DNA of 64,000 bases from the NCBI GenBank assembly GCA_040754095.1, contig JBFMFO010000004.1, positions 73,319 to 137,318 of the forward strand, given 5' to 3'. Shown here in pieces: positions 33,228-40,380 of the stretch (positions are counted from its first letter, which is position 1; each line of letters begins with the position of its first letter). A program made the translations under genes and the position numbers. The DNA is from QYQD01 sp040754095 (GTDB lineage Bacteria; Desulfobacterota; QYQD01). Below the pieces are notes generated by a model. It saw only the letters and a list, made by a program, of their open reading frames with translations. It made no database searches and was not told the origin of the DNA.

Positions 33228-33347
33228 TTAAGGGAACCCCCAGTTTCTTCGCTTCACGGCTTGCGCAGCGATCCGCCTAATGCGGACTACTCCGGCAAGT
33301 TTCGCTCAGAAACATAGGGATTCCTAAAAAGCGGGGAAATTCGCTGT
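33228..33347 (+). repeat. Dispersed repeat family B, copy 4 (internally deleted)
   Basis: The left end (CTTCGCTTCACGGCTTGCGC) is joined to the right end (CAAGTTTCGCTCAGAAACAT) with the central GCCACTAAAGG part missing. The 461-base gap holds this copy and family A copy 5. Confidence 0.7.
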
Positions 33348-33385
33348 CCAGAAACTAATTGCATTTTTTGCGACTTCTATATATT

Positions 33386-33552
33386 AATTAGCTTGAATCT
33401 GGAAGCTGTCGTTTCCGGATTCAAGCTTTCAGCGATCAGCTGTCAGCCGTCAGCAAAAAAATAAGATAAACAACATCTTAAGCTGAACGCTGAAAGCTGA
33501 CTGCTGACCGCTCCATACAGAAAACCCCGGTTTTCTGTATGGAAACTAATTG
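33386..33552. repeat. Dispersed repeat family A, copy 5
   Basis: The copy runs from TTAGCTTGAATCTGG to TGTATGGAAACTAATTGC. The interior is very close to copy 2, with TCAGCTGTCAGCCGTCAGC, AAGATAAACAACATCTTAAG and GCTGAACGCTGAAAGCTGAC. Confidence 0.8.
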
Positions 33553-33582
33553 CTTAAAAATAGTTTTTGCATAAGGGGTTAT

Positions 33583-33930
33583 ATGAGAAGGCATTTTGGT
33601 TTCTATCTATCATTTATGATTGTACTTTTCCTTTTGTTGGCGTGTAGCGGGCCGTCGGTAAAATATTATGCCTCAGATGCCTGCCTGGTCAAAAAGGGGG
33701 AAACGACCAAAAAGGATATCATGGCGCTATTCGGCCAGCCGAACAGCGTGGAAACCCGGCCGGATGGTTCTGAATGCTGGTATTATAATAATGAGAAAAA
33801 GGACCTCATGGGTAAGATACCCTATCTGGGAGAAAAACTGTCAAAGAAAGAGATAGAGACAATTAAAATCGAATTCGCAGGCGAAGTAGTCTCCAATTGT
33901 TATTACACGGTAAAAGAAGACGTGCGATAA
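33583..33930 (+). CDS. SmpA/OmlA (BamE-like) domain lipoprotein
   Basis: The 115-residue protein begins with a lipoprotein signal whose LLLACS lipobox leads into the mature part. The following domain (KKGETTKKDIMALFGQPNSV, ECWYYN, IKIEFAGEVVSNCYY) matches the BamE/SmpA fold, with the usual turn GxP. BamE-type proteins assist outer-membrane protein assembly, but many family members have other roles. I start at the ATG 33583 (AAGGGG six bases upstream); an upstream TTG at 33550 would add 11 residues before the signal. Confidence 0.75.
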   Translation: MRRHFGFYLSFMIVLFLLLACSGPSVKYYASDACLVKKGETTKKDIMALFGQPNSVETRPDGSECWYYNNEKKDLMGKIPYLGEKLSKKEIETIKIEFAGEVVSNCYYTVKEDVR

Positions 33931-33987
33931 CGTGGTCTATCCCTGGTTTTTCCCGAGACAAGCCAGATTAAAACCAGGCGTAAAATT

Positions 33988-34662
33988 ATGCTCCTTGATG
34001 TCCCCATAGATTACGATAAGGCCCGCCAGAGGATGGTGGAAACCCAGATTATAGCCCGTGGTATAAAAGACCCGCGGGTTATCGGGGCTATGCGTAAGGT
34101 GCCGCGCCACTGCTTCATTGAAGAGGGCCTATACAGCCAGGCGTACAGTGATTATCCCCTGCCCATTGGTGAAAAACAGACTATTTCTCAACCCTACATA
34201 GTGGCTTTAATGACCGAGGCCCTGGAACTGAAAGGGACTGAACGGGTGCTGGAGATCGGCGCCGGATCAGGCTACCAGACTGCCATCCTGGCCGAGTTAG
34301 CCCATAAGGTTTACTCCATAGAACGCATAAATAATCTGGTCATCCGGGCCCGCCGGACCCTGGATGCACTGGGATATCGGAATGTCATTATCAAGTTTTC
34401 AGACGGGACTCTGGGCTGGAAAGAGGAAGCCCCCTTTGATGCTATTATCGTCACGGCGGGCGCTCCGGCCATCCCTCCCCCTCTAATCGACCAACTGGCC
34501 AGTCCGGGAAGGCTGGTCATCCCGGTGGGAGACCGCTGGTCCCAGTCACTTATAAGAATCGTAAAAGAGGGCGATAAGATCAGAGAAGAAGATCTAGGTG
34601 GAGTGCGCTTTGTAAGCCTCATCGGAGAATGCGGCTGGGAAGAAAATAATCATGATCGCTGA
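33988..34662 (+). CDS. pcm: Protein-L-isoaspartate O-methyltransferase
   Basis: The 224-residue protein shows the PCMT signature. It includes RQRMVETQIIARGIKDPRVI, VPRHCFI, the SAM motif VLEIGAGSGYQTAILAEL, VYSIERI, and FDAIIVTAGAP. PCMT methylates L-isoaspartyl residues in damaged proteins so that they can be repaired. The gene overlaps the DedA gene by 11 bases. Confidence 0.95.
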   Translation: MLLDVPIDYDKARQRMVETQIIARGIKDPRVIGAMRKVPRHCFIEEGLYSQAYSDYPLPIGEKQTISQPYIVALMTEALELKGTERVLEIGAGSGYQTAILAELAHKVYSIERINNLVIRARRTLDALGYRNVIIKFSDGTLGWKEEAPFDAIIVTAGAPAIPPPLIDQLASPGRLVIPVGDRWSQSLIRIVKEGDKIREEDLGGVRFVSLIGECGWEENNHDR

Positions 34663-35305
34663 GCTGATTGAAATCTTAAGCCGGTTTATTATTGATACAA
34701 TCAATGTCCTGGGTTATTGGGGTATTGTCTGTCTCATGGCTATTGAGAGCGCCTGTATTCCTCTGCCCTCGGAAATCATTATGCCCTTCTCCGGCTATCT
34801 GGTTTTAACGGGGAGGCTTGATCTCTGGGTCGCAGGCTTCATGGGCGCCTTGGGCTGTGTAGCAGGTTCGGTTGTGGCCTACACAGCGGGTATTTACGGC
34901 GGCCGGCCCTGGTTAGAGAAATACGGCCGTTATATCCTTATCTCACACCGGGACATCAAAATGGCCGACCAGTGGTTCAGCCGTTATGGAGAAGCGGCTA
35001 TCTTTTTCAGCCGTCTTTTGCCTGTAATCCGCACCTTTATTTCCCTTCCCGCGGGGATAGCCCGCATGCCCTTCTGGCGTTTCATTATATATACTTTTCT
35101 GGGATCATTCCCCTGGTGCCTGGGATTGGCCTACATAGGGCTGCAACTTGGTCACAACTGGCCTTCTCTGCGGCACTACTTTCATAAATTCGATATGGTA
35201 ATCGGCCTGGTGGGCGTAGCCGCTGTCGTATGGTACGTCCGTCGGCACCTGCGACATTTAAAAGAAACAGAGGCCGATTTACGCAATGAAAGAAGGGCTG
35301 AGTAG
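34652..35305 (+). CDS. DedA-family membrane protein
   Basis: The 217-residue integral membrane protein has the DedA/VTT pattern. It includes ESACIPLPSEIIMPFSGYLV, GALGCVAGSVVAYTAGIYGG, then FSRLLPVIRTFISLPAGIARM and GSFPWCLGLAYIGLQLG. DedA proteins are linked to undecaprenyl-phosphate or phospholipid flipping and to membrane homeostasis. It overlaps pcm and ends at the pcnB start (TAGTG), so the three form an operon. Confidence 0.92.
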   Translation: MIAELIEILSRFIIDTINVLGYWGIVCLMAIESACIPLPSEIIMPFSGYLVLTGRLDLWVAGFMGALGCVAGSVVAYTAGIYGGRPWLEKYGRYILISHRDIKMADQWFSRYGEAAIFFSRLLPVIRTFISLPAGIARMPFWRFIIYTFLGSFPWCLGLAYIGLQLGHNWPSLRHYFHKFDMVIGLVGVAAVVWYVRRHLRHLKETEADLRNERRAE

Positions 35306-36594
35306 TGATTGACCGGGGCATAGATACATCACAACAACGCCCGGTCACAGTCATTCCCAGATCAGAACACCCCATCTCGCGTAAAGACATCGACCCGGAT
35401 GCCTTAAGGGTACTTTACAAGCTGAAAAACCATGGCTATCTGGCCTATCTGGTGGGAGGAGGCGTCCGGGACCTTTTCCTGGGCCGAAAGCCCAAGGATT
35501 TTGACGTGGCTACCAACGCCCGGCCCAGCGAGATTAAAGAACTATTTCGTAACAGTCGCCTTATCGGACGCCGATTCCGGTTGGTACAGGTATTCTTTAA
35601 AGGGGGTAAGGTGGTGGAGGTTTCGACCTTTCGATGCCGTTCGGAATTTGACCCTGCCGATGAGGCCCTACAGGATAATAATACTTATGGAACGTCGGGG
35701 GAAGACGCCTTACGCCGCGATCTGACTATAAACGCCCTTTTCTATAATATCGCCGATTTTTCGGTGCTGGACTATGTGGGCGGGGTAGAAGACCTCAAAC
35801 ACGGGATCGTCCGGGTCATCGGAGAACCGGAGGCCCGGTTTATCAGGGACCCGGTGCGCATGATGCGCGCCATACGGCATGCGGCGCGCACCGGCTTTAC
35901 CATAGAAGAAAATACCTTTCGGGCCATAGAGAAAAACAGGGACAGGATATGGCTCTGTCCGGTATCGAGAATACGTGATGAATGGCTCAGGGATTTTACC
36001 GGCGGCAGCGCCGCCGCGTGTGTGAAATTGATGATAAGAACCGGTTTCTTCTTTTCTCTCTTTTCCTTTTACGAACCGGTGCTTAAGAAAGAAGCGGAGA
36101 AGTTAACCCCTTTCCTCCTGGCGCTCCTTCGCAGACTGGACAGGCTTTGTTCCGAGGGTACGCCGGTTAGCCAGGCATTTATGTTCGCCCTTTTTCTACT
36201 CCCCTGGTTCCGTGCATCCGGCCTGGCCTGGTCACCATCATCTCTCTCCCCCAACCCCTGGTTTACAGAAGACATACGGCAGGCCGTACACGGGGCCTTG
36301 GGAATCTTTGATATTAAGCGATCCGATCGGGAAAACGCATCCCACCTTCTCGCGGCGCAACCTGTCCTTTCAGAAATAGCGGACAGCGGACAGATCCCCC
36401 GGCGTATCAGACCGCGCCGGTATCCCCTTGAGGCCATAAGGCTGTTCTTGCTGGCGGCGGAGGCCGAAGATAAATCAGTTCCGCCAGCTACCATAAACCT
36501 CCTTTATAAACCCTCACGCAGCACAAAGAAACAGCCGTGGCGCAGGCGTAAAAAACGCCGGCCACAGCCTACGGGCGACATCACTGGTCATTAG
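35305..36594 (+). CDS. pcnB: Poly(A) polymerase I / tRNA nucleotidyltransferase family
   Basis: The 429-residue protein has the class II nucleotidyltransferase head YLVGGGVRDLFLGRKPKDFDVATNA with the catalytic DxD. It is followed by RRFRLVQV, RRDLTINALFYN and FIRDPVRMMRAIRHAARTGF. The basic C-terminal tail (SRSTKKQPWRRRKKRRPQ) is typical of PcnB rather than of CCA-adding enzymes. It adds poly(A) tails that mark RNA for decay. The start is a GTG overlapping the dedA stop by one base. Confidence 0.92.
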   Translation: MIDRGIDTSQQRPVTVIPRSEHPISRKDIDPDALRVLYKLKNHGYLAYLVGGGVRDLFLGRKPKDFDVATNARPSEIKELFRNSRLIGRRFRLVQVFFKGGKVVEVSTFRCRSEFDPADEALQDNNTYGTSGEDALRRDLTINALFYNIADFSVLDYVGGVEDLKHGIVRVIGEPEARFIRDPVRMMRAIRHAARTGFTIEENTFRAIEKNRDRIWLCPVSRIRDEWLRDFTGGSAAACVKLMIRTGFFFSLFSFYEPVLKKEAEKLTPFLLALLRRLDRLCSEGTPVSQAFMFALFLLPWFRASGLAWSPSSLSPNPWFTEDIRQAVHGALGIFDIKRSDRENASHLLAAQPVLSEIADSGQIPRRIRPRRYPLEAIRLFLLAAEAEDKSVPPATINLLYKPSRSTKKQPWRRRKKRRPQPTGDITGH

Positions 36595-36595
36595 T

Positions 36596-36662
36596 CAGCG
36601 GTCATTGGTTAAGAGTGTAAGATTTCACTTTTACCAGTGACAAATGACTATTGACTAATGAC
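36596..36662. repeat. Repeat family F, copy 1
   Basis: GGTCATTGGTTAAGAGTGTA and the block ACCAGTGACAAATGACTATT plus GACTAATGACAT recur, in inverse orientation, at 57388-57485. It is a set of short TGACTAATGAC-like palindromic words in the gap after pcnB. Confidence 0.6.
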
Positions 36663-36686
36663 ATTCACTATAGATTATTTGTGTGA

Positions 36687-37295
36687 CTATCTTCTCTTCG
36701 CCCTCTTTTTCTTTTTGGCCCTGATGTCCGGGATGGAGGCCTTTTTTATGGCCAGTTCAATTTCTTTCTCCAATCCCAAAAGGGCAGTTCTCAACCCTTG
36801 GCTCTCTTCCAGGAACGCCGGGTATTCATCCCTTTTAATCTGAAAATCAGACTCGGACAGGGCCAGCTCTATATCCTCCAGCCGGTAATTGAACTTGTCT
36901 CTGTCCTTGTCCCGGAGATTAGATGCCCCGGCCAACATCTTTCTTGTTTTGTCTCGATTGTCTTTTAATTCAGCCAATACTTGTTCGGCCTGAGCCTCCG
37001 CTTTGGACTTATTCTCTTCGGCTGCCTTTAATGCTGCTTCTGCCCGGGCCCTGGCCAGGAGCGCAGCCTCTTTCGCCTCTTTATACCTTCCCGCTCTTAT
37101 CTCCGTTTGGACATGCTCAAGGGCCTTTCGCGCTGAGCCAAGCTCTACCCCGGCATAAATCTCAGCCCGGGCATTTAGGGCCGCCTTATAGACCCTATCC
37201 GCCGCCTCTATTTCTTTTTGAGGCGGCTCGGAGCAGGAAGCCAGGACTACCAGAGCGACAAAGGTCAACAAAAAGTAACGGGTCAGAAAGTACAT
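36687..37295 (-). CDS. Coiled-coil lipoprotein (DUF4398-like)
   Basis: The 202-residue protein has a signal with LASC lipobox (Cys at about 21). A long Ala/Glu/Lys-rich helical region follows, with ARAEIYAGVELGSARKALEH and heptad-like AKEAALLARARAEAALKAAEE. It ends in a very basic tail (KKKKRAKRR). Such proteins sit in the envelope as helical spacers or peptidoglycan-associated factors; the exact role is unknown. It converges with pcnB. Confidence 0.65.
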   Translation of the reverse strand: MYFLTRYFLLTFVALVVLASCSEPPQKEIEAADRVYKAALNARAEIYAGVELGSARKALEHVQTEIRAGRYKEAKEAALLARARAEAALKAAEENKSKAEAQAEQVLAELKDNRDKTRKMLAGASNLRDKDRDKFNYRLEDIELALSESDFQIKRDEYPAFLEESQGLRTALLGLEKEIELAIKKASIPDIRAKKKKRAKRR

Positions 37296-37401
37296 GATGA
37301 TCCTAACGCCTTATGATACTGTATAGTTTTCAACAGACAGGATATCTTATAACTTAAAAACCAGGTACATTGGAATATTATTTTTGATAACAGTCTCCAG
37401 C

Positions 37402-37473
37402 GACGTAGGGTGGGCTTTGCCCACCATCATTGGCGGCGTAGCGCAGTTTTGGTGGGCGGAGCCCACCCTACGT
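37402..37473. repeat. GTAGGGTGGGC palindromic repeat
   Basis: GTAGGGTGGGCTTTGCCCACC is followed about 30 bases later by the inverse GGTGGGCGGAGCCCACCCTAC. The two halves can pair. Similar GTAGGGTGGGC elements are widespread in bacterial genomes (established knowledge). Confidence 0.7.
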
Positions 37474-37560
37474 CGCTGCTCGCCCTCGAAGGGTGCCCCA
37501 CTGCTCCAGCAAGTTACGCTCAGGAACAACAGCTTCCATAAAATTTTGGGGAAAGTCCAT
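37474..37560 (+). repeat. Dispersed repeat family B, copy 5 (right end only)
   Basis: Only the right part remains: CTCGAAGGGTGCCCCACTGC, CTCCAGCAAGTTACGCTCAG and the terminal GGGGAAAGTCC. It is fused to the GTAGGGTGGGC palindrome. Confidence 0.65.
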
Positions 37561-37608
37561 CTATTTTTAGCTTGCCTGAGGACAAGGCCATTTGTTATAG
37601 GTAAAAAC

Positions 37609-37770
37609 AGCTATCAGCAATCAGCGCTTAGCTGTCAGCATGTTTGTTATCCATTAACCGTTGTTTCGACATTTTTTTTCGGTAAACGGTCAACAGTGAA
37701 CGGTGGACCGGCTTCATGCCGATAGCTGAGTGTCGAAGATTCGCCGGTATTGTGGCGAGCTGAAAGCACA
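37609..37770. repeat. Dispersed repeat family A, copy 6 (variant)
   Basis: Shares with copy 3 the words GTTATCCATTAACCG, CGGTAAACGGTCAAC and GAACGGTGGACCGGC. The TCAGCTATC-type palindrome flanks are present, but the CATCCGGAAAC end arms are missing. Confidence 0.6.
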
Positions 37771-37788
37771 TCTATACTGAGGTGATAC

Positions 37789-38607
37789 ATGCGGAAGATA
37801 GGTCTGGTGATAAAAGAGGATAGAAAACCGGAGCAGGTGGCGCGCAGTCTGAAAAAATGGCTCAGGCAACACGGTGTTGAGGTTTTTACGGACATTTCCA
37901 GGCCTGACCTGGATGCCGTAATCGTCCTGGGAGGCGATGGGACTCTGCTTAGGGCGGCCCGGGTGCTTGGTAACAAAAGAATTCCGCTGTTGGGAGTCAA
38001 TCTGGGCAGCCTCGGTTTTCTGACCGAAGTCAGCTATATTCCCCGCCTTTACACGATGCTGGAGCGGTTTCTGGCCGGTGATTTCACTGTGGGGAAAAGG
38101 ATGATGCTCCAGGCTACGGTATCTTCAGAGACTTCAAGGCGCTGGACCGGCAGCGCCCTGAATGAGATAGTCATCAGTAAAGGGGCCCTTTCCAATATGA
38201 TTAAGATTTTCGTCTGGGAAGATGACGAACTTATCACCAGCTACGAGGGTGACGGCCTGATCATCTCCACTCCCACCGGTTCGACGGCTTACAACCTTTC
38301 GGCCGGAGGGCCTATCGTCCATCCGGAACTAAAGCTGATTATAATGACGCCTATTTGTCCCTTTATGTTAGGCAGCCGTCCGATCATACTTCCTGATTCG
38401 GCGAATATAAAAGTAAAAGTGATTGCCAAGTCTCCGGATGTACATCTGATCCTGGACGGGCAGGTTAACTATGAGTTGGGCCGGGGTGAATCCATAACTG
38501 TGAATATCTGCCGGGCAAAAGGGCTGCTGCACATAGTAAAATCACCGGCTAGAGGTTACTTCTCTATATTGCGTAACAAACTGAAGTGGGGGGAACAAGA
38601 GATTTAG
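37789..38607 (+). CDS. nadK: NAD kinase
   Basis: The 272-residue protein has VLGGDGTLLRAARV (ATP and catalytic Asp), VNLGSLGFLTEV, NEIVISKG and the STPTGSTAYNLSAGGPIVHP signature. It phosphorylates NAD to NADP. GAGGTG six bases before the ATG supports the start. It is monocistronic and follows family A, B and palindrome repeats. Confidence 0.95.
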   Translation: MRKIGLVIKEDRKPEQVARSLKKWLRQHGVEVFTDISRPDLDAVIVLGGDGTLLRAARVLGNKRIPLLGVNLGSLGFLTEVSYIPRLYTMLERFLAGDFTVGKRMMLQATVSSETSRRWTGSALNEIVISKGALSNMIKIFVWEDDELITSYEGDGLIISTPTGSTAYNLSAGGPIVHPELKLIIMTPICPFMLGSRPIILPDSANIKVKVIAKSPDVHLILDGQVNYELGRGESITVNICRAKGLLHIVKSPARGYFSILRNKLKWGEQEI

Positions 38608-38653
38608 TTTCCCCTTTCCCCCTCTTTATGGGACTTAAGCCGGAGCCTTTCGT

Positions 38654-38995
38654 CTAATCTGTTATGGTAGTAGTCCCTGATTCTGTCGCAGAAAGCCTCG
38701 ACTTTTCCTTTTCCATGGCCTCCCTGCCGGCCTCAATGGCCGAAGACAATATCTGTTTCTTTTGTTCGTAATATTCTTTGCCATGTTCAAAAACATGCGC
38801 GGCCTTCTCTTTCAGCTCTCCGCCGAGGCCGGCGATGCGGTCTTTACCGGTGTCGGCCCATCCCTTGATCTTTTCCCGCGTTTCTCTCCCCGAAGCGGGA
38901 GCCAGGAGAACCGCCAGGCCCGCACCGACCAGGCTGCCGATAAAGAACGAGAGAACTACCGCCCCTGCGCTATAACCTCTGTCATCACTCGCCAT
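38654..38995 (-). CDS. YtxH-domain small membrane protein
   Basis: The product (113 residues from ATG 38995) has an N-terminal membrane helix with SFFIGSLVGAGLAVLLAP, then ASGRETREKIKGW and an amphipathic helical tail. This is the YtxH/general-stress family. GGAGGTGG before the ATG decides this start, which overlaps the DUF948 stop by 11 bases. The role is thought to be envelope stress but is unproven. Confidence 0.8.
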   Translation of the reverse strand: MASDDRGYSAGAVVLSFFIGSLVGAGLAVLLAPASGRETREKIKGWADTGKDRIAGLGGELKEKAAHVFEHGKEYYEQKKQILSSAIEAGREAMEKEKSRLSATESGTTTITD

Positions 38996-39392
38996 GCTTG
39001 CCACCTCCCCTGCCTATGCGTTTGGATAAGAAATCAAAGACGGCTCCGAAGCCGGCAGCCGCACTTCTAACGTATGTGGTTGTGGAGGTCACCCCTTCTC
39101 TGATAAGGCGGGAGACCATGGCCATTGCCTCGCTCATGTCTTTTATGACGGCAAAAAGGTCATTGGTCTGGTTAAGCTTTTGATCTACATTTTCCGATAG
39201 TTGCGAGATCTTCTGCGAGGCATTACTTAAGTCCGTAATGAGTGGCGCCAGGTCTCTCTGTATATTATCAAGAAAGTTTTCCAGGGCTGCGGCCATGCGC
39301 CTGGCTTGCCGGAATATCAGTACAAAAAAAACGGTCCATATAGTGATTACCAGGGTCAGGATTCCTAAGATGATGGCGGTAGTGTCGATCAC
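38985..39392 (-). CDS. DUF948-type membrane protein
   Basis: The 135-residue protein has one N-terminal membrane helix (IILGILTLVITIWTVFFVLI). A predicted coiled coil with LSNASQKISQLSENVDQKLN follows, as in DUF948 proteins. These are often paired with YtxH proteins, exactly as here with overlapping genes. The function is unknown; a stress-related structural role in the envelope is likely. Confidence 0.75.
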   Translation of the reverse strand: MIDTTAIILGILTLVITIWTVFFVLIFRQARRMAAALENFLDNIQRDLAPLITDLSNASQKISQLSENVDQKLNQTNDLFAVIKDMSEAMAMVSRLIREGVTSTTTYVRSAAAGFGAVFDFLSKRIGRGGGKHGE

Positions 39393-39502
39393 GAGACGAT
39401 CTCCAACTTTACGAATTTATTATATTCTATGCGTATTCTCTATCCAAAGCAAGCAAAAAGAAAAAAACTACAGGCTGATACGAAGACCCCGCAGTAATAA
39501 GT

Positions 39503-40159
39503 TTAGCGGTCGTGATCGTGGTGGTCGCAAGGCGGTTTTGTTTCAGCCAGCCTTTGTTTAATCCAGGTGAGGACCTTGCCAAATTCCTGCTTAAGTTCGG
39601 CCAGGGCCTTGCCCCGGTGGCTTACCGCATTTTTCTCTTCGATAGACATCTCGGCAAAGGTCTTTTTCAGGGGCGGGTAATAGAATACGGGGTCGTAGCC
39701 AAAACCGTTTTTCCCGGAGGGGGTTTCGGCAATAAGGCCATCACAGCGACCTTCATAGGTAAGGGCCGGTCCGGAAGGTACGGCTACGGAGATGACGGAG
39801 ACAAAATAAGCGGCCCGGTTTGTTTTGCCTTCCATTTCTTTTAAAAGTTTGTCGATATTTTCTTTATCCGTGGCATGTTCGCCGGCATAGCGGGCGGAAT
39901 ACACACCCGGAGCCCCATCCAGGACCTCGGTTACAAGCCCGGAATCTTCCGCGACCACCGGAATACCCAGCACCTTGGCCGTAAAGGAGGCTTTCTTATA
40001 GGCATTGTCATCAAATGTCTCGCCGTCTTCTTCCGCCTGAGGGATGGAACCGACATCATTCAGGCTTTTTATTTCTACCGGGAAGTCCCTGAACATCTCC
40101 CGAAATTCAGCGACCTTCCCTTTGTTGCGCGTAGCCAAAACCATCAATATCTTTCCCAT
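39503..40159 (-). CDS. rdgB: XTP/dITP diphosphatase (Ham1/RdgB)
   Basis: The product (218 residues) contains LATRNKGKVAEFREMF, VAEDSGLVTEVLDGAPGVYS and GFGYDPVFYYPPLKKTFAEM, with the conserved SHRGKAL. It hydrolyses XTP, dITP and ITP to keep deaminated purines out of nucleic acids. The C-terminus ends in a His/Asp-rich tail (CDHHDHDR) that is not typical of the family. It may be the first gene of an operon with DUF948 and YtxH. Confidence 0.93.
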   Translation of the reverse strand: MGKILMVLATRNKGKVAEFREMFRDFPVEIKSLNDVGSIPQAEEDGETFDDNAYKKASFTAKVLGIPVVAEDSGLVTEVLDGAPGVYSARYAGEHATDKENIDKLLKEMEGKTNRAAYFVSVISVAVPSGPALTYEGRCDGLIAETPSGKNGFGYDPVFYYPPLKKTFAEMSIEEKNAVSHRGKALAELKQEFGKVLTWIKQRLAETKPPCDHHDHDR

Positions 40160-40380
40160 GATATCAGTCTCCGTTCAGAAAATGCAGTTTATGAAGGTAT
40201 GCTTAAATTACAATCTTGAACTTAAGTAGTAAAGGGAAATGTGGTGAGCCGGATATGTGGCCGGATAGATTGTTTGCTTTTTGGACAAGTTTTATAAGGC
40301 TTTTCTTGCCATAAGATTATCCTCTGTGCTATCCTTCCCCATAAAGACCTTATCGAGAGTAATAGGCGCTTGATACCTAA

